A stretch of 6,712 bases of DNA from Nitrososphaerales archaeon TH5888 (GTDB taxonomy: Archaea; Thermoproteota; Nitrososphaeria; Nitrososphaerales; Nitrososphaeraceae), in the NCBI GenBank assembly GCA_014523595.1, contig JAATVN010000131.1:1-6712 (forward strand), written 5' to 3'. The notes beneath the pieces are model-generated. The model saw only the letters and a program-made list of their open reading frames with translations, searched no databases and had not been told where the DNA came from. The position numbers were made by a program, and so were the translations under genes. Position 1 is the first letter of the stretch. Every line of letters begins with the position of its first letter. Positions 1 through 5,343 of this stretch are shown here, one piece after another.

Positions 1-61
1 CGATCTCCTCGTCATCCTTGGAAACATTATCATTTTGCTCAGCTTTCAAAATCATGTGCAT
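1..61 (-). CDS. Possible start of an unidentified minus-strand gene (partial, runs off the left edge)
   Basis: On the minus strand an ATG at 61 opens a frame that stays open to the window edge. It begins MHMILKAEQNDNVSKDDEE, a hydrophilic, acidic stretch that resembles a real N-terminus. A second ATG lies at 55, and a TTG at 67 is in frame. A perfect Shine-Dalgarno-like GGAGGT lies at 90-85, but it is 23 nt from the first ATG, too far to be ideal. The frame is open upstream only to position 100. About 20 codons are visible, so no family can be named. The same stretch is also open in a plus-strand frame, so this is a weak call. Confidence 0.3.
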   Translation of the reverse strand, partial: MHMILKAEQNDNVSKDDEEI

Positions 62-272
62 TATCAATATTATCTCAATAATATACCTCCGATGGAGTAA
101 TTAATAATTATTTAGAAACAGTTTATGGCAATGATTCACAATTCAACGATCTGAAATTCTCGCATAATGATGTCCTTGTGTAAATCAAGAATTTGGAATT
201 GGACGCAAGTACTTTGTATTATGATGACTGAGTGAAATATTGACCAACAATTTTCGAAGACTAAGCAACAAG

Positions 273-279
273 TTTATAA
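273..279 (+). promoter_or_regulatory. TATA-like box for the VOC gene
   Basis: TTTATAA, centred about 31 nt before the ATG at 307. Archaeal TATA boxes are usually centred about 26-27 nt before the transcription start, which puts the start near 302-303. The mRNA would then have only a few bases before ATG 307, and this favours that ATG over the in-frame TTG at 301. No Shine-Dalgarno sequence precedes the start. Apart from the possible gene edge on its left, I see nothing coding or structured in 62-272. Confidence 0.45.
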
Positions 280-306
280 TAATTCTCTTACAAAACAATT
301 TTGGAA

Positions 307-708
307 ATGATTGATACAATAGGTGGAGTAGTCATAATGGTCTCAGACCAAGCACGAGCAGTAAAATTTTATGCAGAAAAAGCTGGTTTTGATATTAGAC
401 TTAATGTTCCCTTTTTTGGTGGAAAATGGATTGAGGTTGCACCCAAAGATTCGGAATCGACTTTGAGTATTATGGAACCAAATCCACAACTGATGCCTCC
501 TGAAGAGTTAGAAACTGCCAGGAAAAACATAGGAAGAAACACGGGAGTATGGTTCTATACCTCAGATATTCAATCAACGTATGAAGACCTTAAATCCAAA
601 GGCGTTGATATTACAAAACCAGAAAAACAGGAATGGGGTGGCATAATGTCGCTTGTAAAGGATCTTGATGGTAATATATTCACTCTGTTATCATCTCCGG
701 AGGGTTGA
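307..708 (+). CDS. VOC-superfamily (glyoxalase/bleomycin-resistance fold) protein, probably without the usual metal site
   Basis: A 133-residue single-domain protein made of two beta-alpha-beta-beta-beta modules, the normal length and plan of the family. The first module contains SDQARAVKFYAEKAGF, the classic helix and 'FY..k.GF' signature. The second contains YTSDIQSTYEDLKSKGV followed by DLDGNIFTLLSSP, which matches the usual closing strand (D-P-D-G-N-x-x-E-L). The family includes glyoxalase I, extradiol dioxygenases, epimerases and metal-free antibiotic-binding proteins. Here the first strand (TIGGVVIM) and the fifth (NTGVWFY) lack the expected His, and the closing strand has Thr where the metal-binding Glu normally sits. 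Metal-dependent catalysis is therefore doubtful, and a binding or sequestration role is as likely. The substrate is unknown. ATG 307 is preferred to TTG 301 because of the TATA position. The gene stands alone and converges on the phosphatase gene. Confidence 0.85.
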   Translation: MIDTIGGVVIMVSDQARAVKFYAEKAGFDIRLNVPFFGGKWIEVAPKDSESTLSIMEPNPQLMPPEELETARKNIGRNTGVWFYTSDIQSTYEDLKSKGVDITKPEKQEWGGIMSLVKDLDGNIFTLLSSPEG

Positions 709-788
709 TTTCGTTAACGTTCAGAATTTCATAGCAACAATTTGTCAGAAAAAGCAAACCGAATTGAGAATCCGAAATTCCGAAATAT

Positions 789-803
789 CTTTTTGATTTT
801 GAT
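789..803 (+). terminator. T-rich tract after the VOC gene
   Basis: CTTTTTGATTTTGAT lies about 80 nt after the VOC stop codon and is followed by further T-rich sequence to about 840. Archaeal transcription commonly ends at T-rich tracts without a hairpin. It lies between two convergent genes, where a terminator is expected. The evidence is base composition only. Confidence 0.35.
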
Positions 804-830
804 TCTAGCTAATTTTCCGTTTTGAGATTT

Positions 831-1568
831 TTATTTATTTTGTATCACAATAACACTAATATTGTCATCACCGCCATTTGTATTTGCTTTATCAACCAAA
901 GCATTACAGACACTCTGTGGACCCCTTGAAATGTTACCCCTTAATATAGACAATATTTCTTTGTCACTCAACATATTGGTAAGACCATCTGAACAAAGAA
1001 TGATACAATCATTTATTTCGGTGTCGCAGTGCTGTAATTCAGGGAGCACTAATTCAGGGGTTCCCAAATAGCGTGTAACAATATGGCGTAGATTGTGTGT
1101 TCGAAGTTCATCCTTACTTATCATACCTTGTTTTACCATTTCCATTACTAAAGAATCATCAGTGGTTAGTTGAATTAGACTCTCTTCTTTTTTATACAAA
1201 TAAGCCCTACTGTCTCCCAAATGAGTATAATAAAATACTTGATCAAGAAATATGGATATTACTACTGTTGTTCCCATATTCGCTAGATTAATATCCCTTT
1301 TTCTAAATAGAATAATCTCCTCATTCGCTTCTTGCAGAGCTTTGTGGACTATTTGTTGAAAATTCTTTTTTTGGCGGTCTGTATAAGTGGAGTATAGAAT
1401 TTTTGCTATGGTGTTAACTGCAATGTTACTTGCCATCTCACCGCCTTCGTGTCCGCCCATCCCATCTGCTAAAACATATACACCTACTTTGTCATTTACA
1501 TAAATAGAGTCTTCATTATTCTCTCGAAGGAGTCCTTTATCAGATTTATGACCTGAAACAAACAACAT
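831..1568 (-). CDS. PP2C-type (PPM) protein Ser/Thr phosphatase, PrpC/Stp-like
   Basis: A 245-residue protein with essentially the whole bacterial-type PP2C catalytic domain and nothing else. It should remove phosphate from Ser/Thr residues of proteins using two or three Mn/Mg ions. Visible motifs, in order: RENNED (15-20); ADGMGGHEGGEMAS (34-47), with metal-binding D35 and G36; MGTT (98-101); HLGDSRAYLY (116-125); the flap region LTTDDSLVMEMVKQGMIS (134-151) and IVTRYLGT (163-170); LCSDGL (191-196), with D194; and GGDDNISVIVI (232-242), with D235. All metal ligands are present, so the enzyme should be active. There is no signal peptide or membrane segment, so it is cytosolic. Such phosphatases usually pair with a Hanks-type kinase or FHA protein, but none lies in this window. 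The ATG at 1568 has a TATA-like box 27 nt upstream, so the mRNA is probably leaderless. Confidence 0.93.
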   Translation of the reverse strand: MLFVSGHKSDKGLLRENNEDSIYVNDKVGVYVLADGMGGHEGGEMASNIAVNTIAKILYSTYTDRQKKNFQQIVHKALQEANEEIILFRKRDINLANMGTTVVISIFLDQVFYYTHLGDSRAYLYKKEESLIQLTTDDSLVMEMVKQGMISKDELRTHNLRHIVTRYLGTPELVLPELQHCDTEINDCIILCSDGLTNMLSDKEILSILRGNISRGPQSVCNALVDKANTNGGDDNISVIVIQNK

Positions 1569-1591
1569 ATTTAATTTAGTAAAAAATGATA

Positions 1592-1598
1592 TTTAAAT
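1592..1598 (-). promoter_or_regulatory. TATA-like box for the PP2C phosphatase gene
   Basis: On the minus strand ATTTAAA (within TCATTTAAATATC) is centred 27 nt before the A of the ATG at 1568. This is the distance expected if transcription starts at the start codon itself. The intervening stretch is A/T-only apart from two C residues and has no Shine-Dalgarno sequence, which agrees with a leaderless message. Confidence 0.5.
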
Positions 1599-1650
1599 GA
1601 ATAACACCTACAATTGTGATAATGGCGGAACTCTAACGGTATCAAAATTA

Positions 1651-1658
1651 TTTATATA
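1651..1658. promoter_or_regulatory. TATA box without an obvious gene
   Basis: TTTATATA is a perfect archaeal TATA consensus in the 283-bp gap between the phosphatase start and the end of the terminase-like gene. Read on the plus strand it would start a transcript near 1681 that meets no credible gene before the antisense of the terminase-like gene. Read on the minus strand (TATATAAA) it would start near 1628 and give the phosphatase gene a second promoter with a leader of about 60 nt. The rest of the gap (1599-1824) is AT-rich, with no other feature I can support. Confidence 0.3.
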
Positions 1659-1824
1659 GGAAGATGGTTGTTCCTCTTGAAGGAGCATTACTATTCTTAT
1701 TTTACTTACCTGTAACTAGAGAACAATTTGATATTTAGATGCCATAGAATTATTTATTATTTCTTATAACTCTTGATAAAAAATATTGGCAATTAATATA
1801 CTTACTAGTATTTTAAAATGACAT

Positions 1825-1847
1825 ACGATACTAATAGCAGGTATCGT
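1825..1847 (-). terminator. Hairpin just after the terminase-like gene
   Basis: ACGATAC (1825-1831) and GTATCGT (1841-1847) are perfect 7-bp inverted repeats separated by 9 nt. They lie 4 bp beyond the stop codon of the minus-strand terminase-like gene. In the direction of transcription they are followed by ATGTCATTTTAAAATAC, which is AT-rich with only a short T run. This may be a terminator or a 3'-end stabiliser. Archaea rely less on hairpins than bacteria, so the role is inferred. Confidence 0.4.
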
Positions 1848-1851
1848 GATT

Positions 1852-2673
1852 TTAGTCGTACTTTATATTATATTCTCTGTCAAACTCGGGGTCTAATTTC
1901 TTCTTTTCTATGAACTTGCTATCATAGAATGTGCCAATTCCATATCTATAATCCATTCGCAATCTTGCATATCTTGAAGTTGCATCATTTTCTATTTTTT
2001 CAAACAAACCTCCGGGTTGATTCGGAGTTGAAGCCATAATTGTCCTGCAATTGCTTCTTCCTGCACAAGAGGAAGCTGCGTGCTCTAGCTCTTTCTGCTC
2101 TGAATGTTCCATAAAGTCTGCTTCATCTATAAACAAATATGCTGTATCATATGATTCAAAACCCGTAATATCCCATGGTTCCAATACTTTGATCCATGTT
2201 TTTTTTAACCATAAATCAGTAAATTTTGATTCTAGTCTAAGTAGAGGGAATCTCTTTTCAAATAGTTTCTTTAACATACCATCCACTTTATCATTAGATT
2301 TATCACCACTCCCTGAAACTATGTATATCGATTTATAATCTAACTCCGATGAATACAGGATTTTCCAAGCAAGATATCTAAGAATGAAGGTAGTAAGTCC
2401 AATTCCTCTTGCCTTCTTTATCCAAACATTCTGATTTCGTTCTATAGTATCAAAGATAATTGCCTGAAAATCAAACAAGGGATATCGTATGCCATCTTTA
2501 CTGGGCAGAGATAATACATGATTGAAACAGCAACATCCATTTGTTTTCTCATACTGAACCCTGTGTAAGTAGGAGTCCCATATCCAAAACGGCGTATCCA
2601 AGAAGATAGATAGACTGTCTTTGCCTTGCGGAAAGACTGACGTTTCTAGACCTAGCATTTCTTTGTCTCCCAA
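1852..2673 (-). CDS. Terminase large-subunit-like ATPase domain protein, without the nuclease domain
   Basis: A 273-residue protein resembling the N-terminal ATPase of phage/viral terminases, the motors that push DNA into capsids. It shows an aromatic N-terminus (FWIWDSYLHR, 29-38), a triple cysteine (C47-C49), an adenine-binding-type segment YPLFDFQ (64-70), a deviant Walker A KARGIGLTT (87-95), a strand IYIVSGSG (116-123), Walker B YLFIDEAD (179-186; D183, E184) and the coupling motif ASTPN (214-218). A DPEFDREYNIKYD tail (261-273) follows, then the stop. Large terminases usually have about 450-600 residues, with an RNase H-fold nuclease after this point. That half is absent, and the frame after the stop ends within a few codons. 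The TTG start at 2673 is used here; ATG 2658, preceded by GGGAGA, is a good alternative. The frame is open back to 2715 without a standard start codon, so the 5' end may be incomplete. No capsid, portal or small-terminase gene is nearby. It may be a domesticated viral remnant or a stand-alone DNA motor. Confidence 0.75.
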   Translation of the reverse strand: MGDKEMLGLETSVFPQGKDSLSIFLDTPFWIWDSYLHRVQYEKTNGCCCFNHVLSLPSKDGIRYPLFDFQAIIFDTIERNQNVWIKKARGIGLTTFILRYLAWKILYSSELDYKSIYIVSGSGDKSNDKVDGMLKKLFEKRFPLLRLESKFTDLWLKKTWIKVLEPWDITGFESYDTAYLFIDEADFMEHSEQKELEHAASSCAGRSNCRTIMASTPNQPGGLFEKIENDATSRYARLRMDYRYGIGTFYDSKFIEKKKLDPEFDREYNIKYD

Positions 2674-2690
2674 GCCTGCTCTATTTGCGC

Positions 2691-2698
2691 TTATAATA
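2691..2698 (-). promoter_or_regulatory. TATA-like box before the terminase-like gene
   Basis: On the minus strand TATTATAA is centred 22 nt before TTG 2673 and 37 nt before ATG 2658. A start about 26 nt downstream would fall near 2668, inside the TTG-started frame. That would favour ATG 2658 with a leader of about 10 nt containing GGGAGA. A separate promoter here would make this gene independent of the flavoprotein gene, whose stop lies 124 bp upstream. A second A/T-only stretch lies at 2737-2747. Confidence 0.3.
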
Positions 2699-2797
2699 GG
2701 AGTTCCTAAACAAAGTTAACTGAATGGTCTAGTCCTTTTATTTATTCAGTTGCCATGATAAAAAATTTGACCAGTGTTATAGGTTCTACTTCCTAAT

Positions 2798-3382
2798 CTA
2801 GAGGTAATAATGTGCGAAGGTATTGGGTTCTGATGAATCTCGGTCCTTCGTAAATTGCCAATAAATTAGACCACCGTAGATAACCAAATCTCGGGCTAGC
2901 ATTTCCATTCGTGATTGCAATTTTTTGTTTACAATCAGACCGTTTGAGTCTAGGTCCTCACGCTCGTTAATGGAAACACCATAGGGCAGACTCCAAGCAT
3001 AGCACTGCCTTACTGCTGTCCTCATCTGATCCATCACAGTTAAACCCTTCTCGTGTGATGAGACTATATACCCAAACGTTTTTCCCGAAAATTCCTTCCA
3101 GAAAAAATCTAGAAAGTTTTTCATCGTCCCTGACATGGATCCATGATAATCAGGTGAAGCCAAGACAAATACATTGGCCCAATTCACATCGGATGTAATC
3201 TTTTTAACACTTTCATTTTCAAATCTAGTGCTGGGCCTATACATAGGCAGCTCAGTTTCTAATAGGTTCAACAGTCTTGCTTCAGTCTTATACTTCACAG
3301 AAATAATTTCAAGGACATTTTTCAGAGCATTAGTACTAAAGGAATTTTTTCTCATACTGCTCCCAATGCCCAGGACTTTCAC
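2798..3382 (-). CDS. NADPH-dependent FMN reductase-like flavoprotein (flavodoxin-like fold)
   Basis: A 194-residue protein of the NADPH-dependent FMN reductase family, relatives of which include azoreductases, chromate/quinone reductases and ArsH. It should bind FMN and transfer electrons from NAD(P)H to a flavin, quinone or xenobiotic; the substrate cannot be told. The first loop, GIGSSMRKNSFS (5-16), fits the FMN-phosphate motif G-S-x-R-x-x-S. It is followed by LPMYRP (45-50) and by SPDYHGSMSGTMKNFLDFFW (76-95), the family's P-x-Y-h-G-S-x-x-G-x-x-K-N-x-x-D signature for the flavin ring. The region SSHEKGLTVMDQMRT (108-122) is also typical, and the length is normal. There is no signal peptide, so it is cytosolic. 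The start is GTG at 3382: no ATG lies in frame upstream, and the glycine loop begins four residues later, as usual. It is divergent from the Cas4-like gene, with 115 bp between them. Confidence 0.88.
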   Translation of the reverse strand: MKVLGIGSSMRKNSFSTNALKNVLEIISVKYKTEARLLNLLETELPMYRPSTRFENESVKKITSDVNWANVFVLASPDYHGSMSGTMKNFLDFFWKEFSGKTFGYIVSSHEKGLTVMDQMRTAVRQCYAWSLPYGVSINEREDLDSNGLIVNKKLQSRMEMLARDLVIYGGLIYWQFTKDRDSSEPNTFAHYYL

Positions 3383-3416
3383 TTTTTGTTCCGTAGGTTT
3401 TAATCCTAATGTGGAA

Positions 3417-3424
3417 TATATAAA
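3417..3424 (-). promoter_or_regulatory. TATA box for the flavoprotein gene
   Basis: On the minus strand TTTATATA (within TATTTTATATATTCC) is centred about 38 nt before the GTG at 3382. This predicts a start near 3394 and a 12-nt leader (ACGGAACAAAAA) with only a weak GGAA ribosome-binding element. It lies in the 115-bp region shared with the divergent nuclease gene. Confidence 0.5.
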
Positions 3425-3449
3425 ATATTTTTCAGTAGAGTGCTTGATT

Positions 3450-3459
3450 AAATAATATA
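3450..3459 (+). promoter_or_regulatory. Possible TATA-like box for the Cas4-like gene
   Basis: AAATAATATA is centred about 43 nt before the ATG at 3498, which would give a start near 3481 and a leader of about 17 nt without a Shine-Dalgarno sequence. The expected position for a fully leaderless message (around 3472) is GACACGTCAT, which is not TATA-like. The call rests on base composition and spacing only. Confidence 0.25.
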
Positions 3460-3497
3460 ACTATTAAGACACGTCATCTCATAATATTTAGTAATTT

Positions 3498-4331
3498 ATG
3501 CCAATAGTCATACGACCTGATTCAGAATTCACAAATATGCTAAAAAGCAATTTAAGATCAAGATACGATGACAGAAAAAAAGATAGGATAGGTCTAGCCC
3601 CCATCCATGTTTCAGACATACTACCGAGTTCCTGTATAAGAAAGCAATACTATTCGCGAGTTTATCCGGACGAAGATCTCATCACTGATGAATCCATACA
3701 TCATTTCGTTAGGGGAGAATCAAGTGAGTTTGCTATTACACATCTTGCAAAAATTGGTGTAGCACAAGCCGAGTTGCAAATGGATGAAATAGTTGCACAT
3801 CCTGACATTATGGATAATACGGACGGAAGAATGGTAATAATTGAACTGAAGGATACAGTTGCCGGTAAGCGACTCGATATAAATGATTATACTTTTCGTT
3901 CCTATCTAAGACAACTGCTTTATTATCTGATTATGACAGGTATTGAAAAGGGCATCATTTCAATTAGATATAATATCAAGGAATTGAGATTGATAAAGAG
4001 GGACGATACTGGAGAGTATTACTTTAGACCAAACGATGCGAGGCCCCCTGGAATAGAAAGTTGGTCGGTAAACCTGCCCAAGGATGATATCACGAGAGAG
4101 ATATTGCGAAATGAAATGGTGTTGAGAAGGAATATACTTGTAAGTGCATTAGAGAATCATGACGTGACAATCCTTCCTAGAGTGACCGAACCCTTAAAAT
4201 CAAGTAAATGTCCAAATTGTCCTTTTTACAGTAGGTGCTACAATGAAATGGAGAATGAAAGGGCCCTGGATATCGCACAACAAACTGATATTCTTGATAT
4301 CCGTGGCACGGTAGATTTTAGACCATTTTAG
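3498..4331 (+). CDS. Stand-alone Cas4-like PD-(D/E)XK nuclease with an iron-sulfur cluster
   Basis: A 277-residue protein with the full Cas4/RecB-type nuclease plan. One cysteine sits near the N-terminus (C46 in SSCIRKQYYSR) and three near the C-terminus (C238, C241, C247 in KCPNCPFYSRCYNE), the usual four ligands of a 4Fe-4S cluster. Between them lie HFVRGESSEF (69-78), HPDIM with D103, IIELKD with E116 and K118 (the D...E-x-K metal-binding core), and RQLLYYL with Q139 and Y143 (the Q-x-x-x-Y motif). All catalytic residues are present, so it should cut DNA, probably as an exonuclease on single-stranded ends. Cas4 proper works with Cas1/Cas2 in CRISPR spacer acquisition, but no array or other cas gene is here. 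Relatives outside CRISPR loci occur in archaeal genomes and viruses and are tied to recombination or repair. The C-terminal 30 residues after the last cysteine are unassigned. The terminase-like ATPase lies two genes away on the other strand. Confidence 0.85.
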   Translation: MPIVIRPDSEFTNMLKSNLRSRYDDRKKDRIGLAPIHVSDILPSSCIRKQYYSRVYPDEDLITDESIHHFVRGESSEFAITHLAKIGVAQAELQMDEIVAHPDIMDNTDGRMVIIELKDTVAGKRLDINDYTFRSYLRQLLYYLIMTGIEKGIISIRYNIKELRLIKRDDTGEYYFRPNDARPPGIESWSVNLPKDDITREILRNEMVLRRNILVSALENHDVTILPRVTEPLKSSKCPNCPFYSRCYNEMENERALDIAQQTDILDIRGTVDFRPF

Positions 4332-4409
4332 GAGTTGTGTAATCTAACCAAATGGCCCTTCAACTTAGTGAGATTTCTTCTCTAGAAATAATTTTGTATC
4401 TCTCAATCC

Positions 4410-4416
4410 AAAAAAA
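4410..4416 (-). terminator. T-tract terminator after the RTX-like gene
   Basis: On the minus strand seven T residues lie 36-42 nt after the stop codon of the RTX-like gene. An oligo-T tract is the usual archaeal termination signal. It lies within the 120-bp convergent gap with the Cas4-like gene. No strong hairpin accompanies it. Confidence 0.4.
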
Positions 4417-4451
4417 TTGCAACATGAACTAACAAATTCAGGTGTTAAATA

Positions 4452-5171
4452 TCAGCCTTCGTGCAATATTTCGCAATCCTTATTCACTTCGTCCTCATCC
4501 ATGCTGGTATTTATCCATACTTCATCATTTCCATCCCCACAGTAAACAGTGTCTTTAGCGTTATCTGATTCGATTGTGTTCCTATTTGCAGTATAAATTT
4601 TGTCATCGTCTGCTCCAGCACTTATTTCATCAATCCCAGGACCCCCTACGATAAAGTCATTGCCCTGTCCTGCTATGATGGTATCAGGACCATTACCACC
4701 TTTAATGGTATCGTTACCTTCACCACCTATTACCTCGTCTGCTCCATAACCACCAGTAATATTATCATTTCCAGTACTTCCCACAACGGCATCTTTGTCC
4801 CCACCTCCGTGAAGAACATCGTTACCAGCCCCGCCTACAAGGGTATCACTGCCATTATATCCAATTATGTAATCATTGCCGAAGAGTCCCAGTATGTAGT
4901 CAGTACCCTGAAGTCCATTCATTTTATTAGAATTCTTATTGCCAACTAAAACATCTGTCCGTTCCGATCCTTTACAAGATTTATCGGTATTGTCGTTTCT
5001 ACACATTATAGTTTCTGCTTTTGCCATATTATAGTATGATGATAAAAATAAAATGCTTACTAACACAAACAAAAGGAAAATTCTTATTGGATACTTGCCA
5101 GTCACTAGAAAGTCCTCAGAAAGCCGATTTTCATCTACCAAGTGGCTATATTCAATCTTAGCGACGAACAA
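4452..5171 (-). CDS. Exported RTX-type calcium-binding beta-roll protein
   Basis: A 239-residue protein. A basic-hydrophobic segment (KYPIRIFLLFVLVSILFLS, 26-44) is followed by NMAKA-E, an A-x-A signal-peptidase site after residue 52. The rest is built of nine-residue repeats of the type x-x-G-x-D-x-h-x-G (residues 69-194), the RTX or haemolysin-type motif that folds into a calcium-bound parallel beta-roll outside the cell. A degenerate tail follows with TVYCGDGNDEV (208-218) and VNKDCEIL (229-236). This 'CG.GND.V...DCE' ending is common in RTX-like surface proteins and probably caps the roll. Four cysteines (57, 66, 211, 233) flank the repeats and could form disulfides. There is no enzyme domain, so a surface, adhesive or structural role is likely. 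TTG 5171 is supported by a TATA-like box 27 nt upstream. GTG 5105 (residue 23), preceded by GAGG, would give a more normal 30-residue signal peptide. Confidence 0.85.
   Translation of the reverse strand: MFVAKIEYSHLVDENRLSEDFLVTGKYPIRIFLLFVLVSILFLSSYYNMAKAETIMCRNDNTDKSCKGSERTDVLVGNKNSNKMNGLQGTDYILGLFGNDYIIGYNGSDTLVGGAGNDVLHGGGDKDAVVGSTGNDNITGGYGADEVIGGEGNDTIKGGNGPDTIIAGQGNDFIVGGPGIDEISAGADDDKIYTANRNTIESDNAKDTVYCGDGNDEVWINTSMDEDEVNKDCEILHEG
4590..4967 (-). repeat. RTX nonapeptide repeat array (about 14 units)
   Basis: Residues 69-194 of the exported protein fall into 14 consecutive nine-residue units in unbroken phase. Clear units include LFGNDYIIG, YNGSDTLVG, GAGNDVLHG, STGNDNITG, GEGNDTIKG and GQGNDFIVG. 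The first two (SERTDVLVG, NKNSNKMNG) and the last (GADDDKIYT) are degenerate, and GGDKDAVVG lacks the central Gly. Asp at position 5, which binds calcium in RTX rolls, is kept in 13 of 14 units. The DNA copies have diverged, so this is an old protein repeat rather than a recent tandem expansion. Confidence 0.85.
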
Positions 5172-5193
5172 GGTGTATTTTTCATTAATTGTG

Positions 5194-5203
5194 AATAAAA
5201 ATA
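5194..5203 (-). promoter_or_regulatory. TATA-like box for the RTX-like gene
   Basis: On the minus strand TATTTTTATT is centred 27 nt before TTG 5171, which fits a leaderless message starting at that codon. If GTG 5105 is used instead, the same start point would give a leader of about 67 nt containing GAGG 8 nt before the GTG. Confidence 0.4.
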
Positions 5204-5240
5204 CACATCTTGATTAAAACTGGGGCTGTAAGTAGCAGAA

Positions 5241-5285
5241 AATTGACAATTGAATAATACGTCGTATAACATAACAATTAGTTGT
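5241..5285. promoter_or_regulatory. Cluster of short dyads between divergent exported-protein genes (possible operators)
   Basis: Two perfect 5-1-5 inverted repeats lie close together: AATTGACAATT (5241-5251) and ATACGTCGTAT (5257-5267), with centres 16 bp apart. A weaker dyad, ACAATTAGTTGT (5274-5285), follows. They lie roughly midway between the two divergent promoters, where a shared regulator could bind. The arms differ in sequence, so they are not copies of one site, and chance palindromes are common in AT-rich DNA. Confidence 0.25.
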
Positions 5286-5343
5286 AACTTTCTATTACAT
5301 TCAGCTGACCTAAATTTATTAATGATAATTTAGTCCAAATTCA

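Noticed and set aside
131..231. C/D-box small RNA (ATGATT at 131, CTGA at 151, ATGATG at 167, ATGATGA at 221, CTGA at 228)
   Set aside because: The first C box is imperfect, the second C-to-D distance is about 55 nt, and the last C and D boxes touch, so the spacing does not fit a guide RNA.
771..786. Tandem TCCGAAAT TCCGAAAT
   Set aside because: Only two 8-bp copies in an AT-rich convergent gap; no sign of a larger repeat or binding site.
1664..1738. 24-codon plus-strand frame (MVVPLEGALLFL...) after the TATA box at 1651
   Set aside because: The ATG is only 6 nt after the TATA box, upstream of the predicted transcript start, and the peptide shows nothing recognisable.
1569..1851. Lost or frameshifted nuclease half of the terminase-like gene
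   Set aside because: Minus-strand frames after the stop show no sustained coding sequence or acidic nuclease motifs; the in-frame continuation stops after six codons.
3174..3455. Long open frame opposite the flavoprotein gene; similar ones opposite other genes at 862-1071, 1097-1291, 2051-2338, 5369-5617 and 5886-6167
   Set aside because: They mirror well-supported genes, have unlikely residue composition and match no family.
3498..4331. CRISPR-Cas locus, suggested by the Cas4-like protein
   Set aside because: No regularly spaced direct repeats and no cas1, cas2 or effector gene were seen anywhere in the window.
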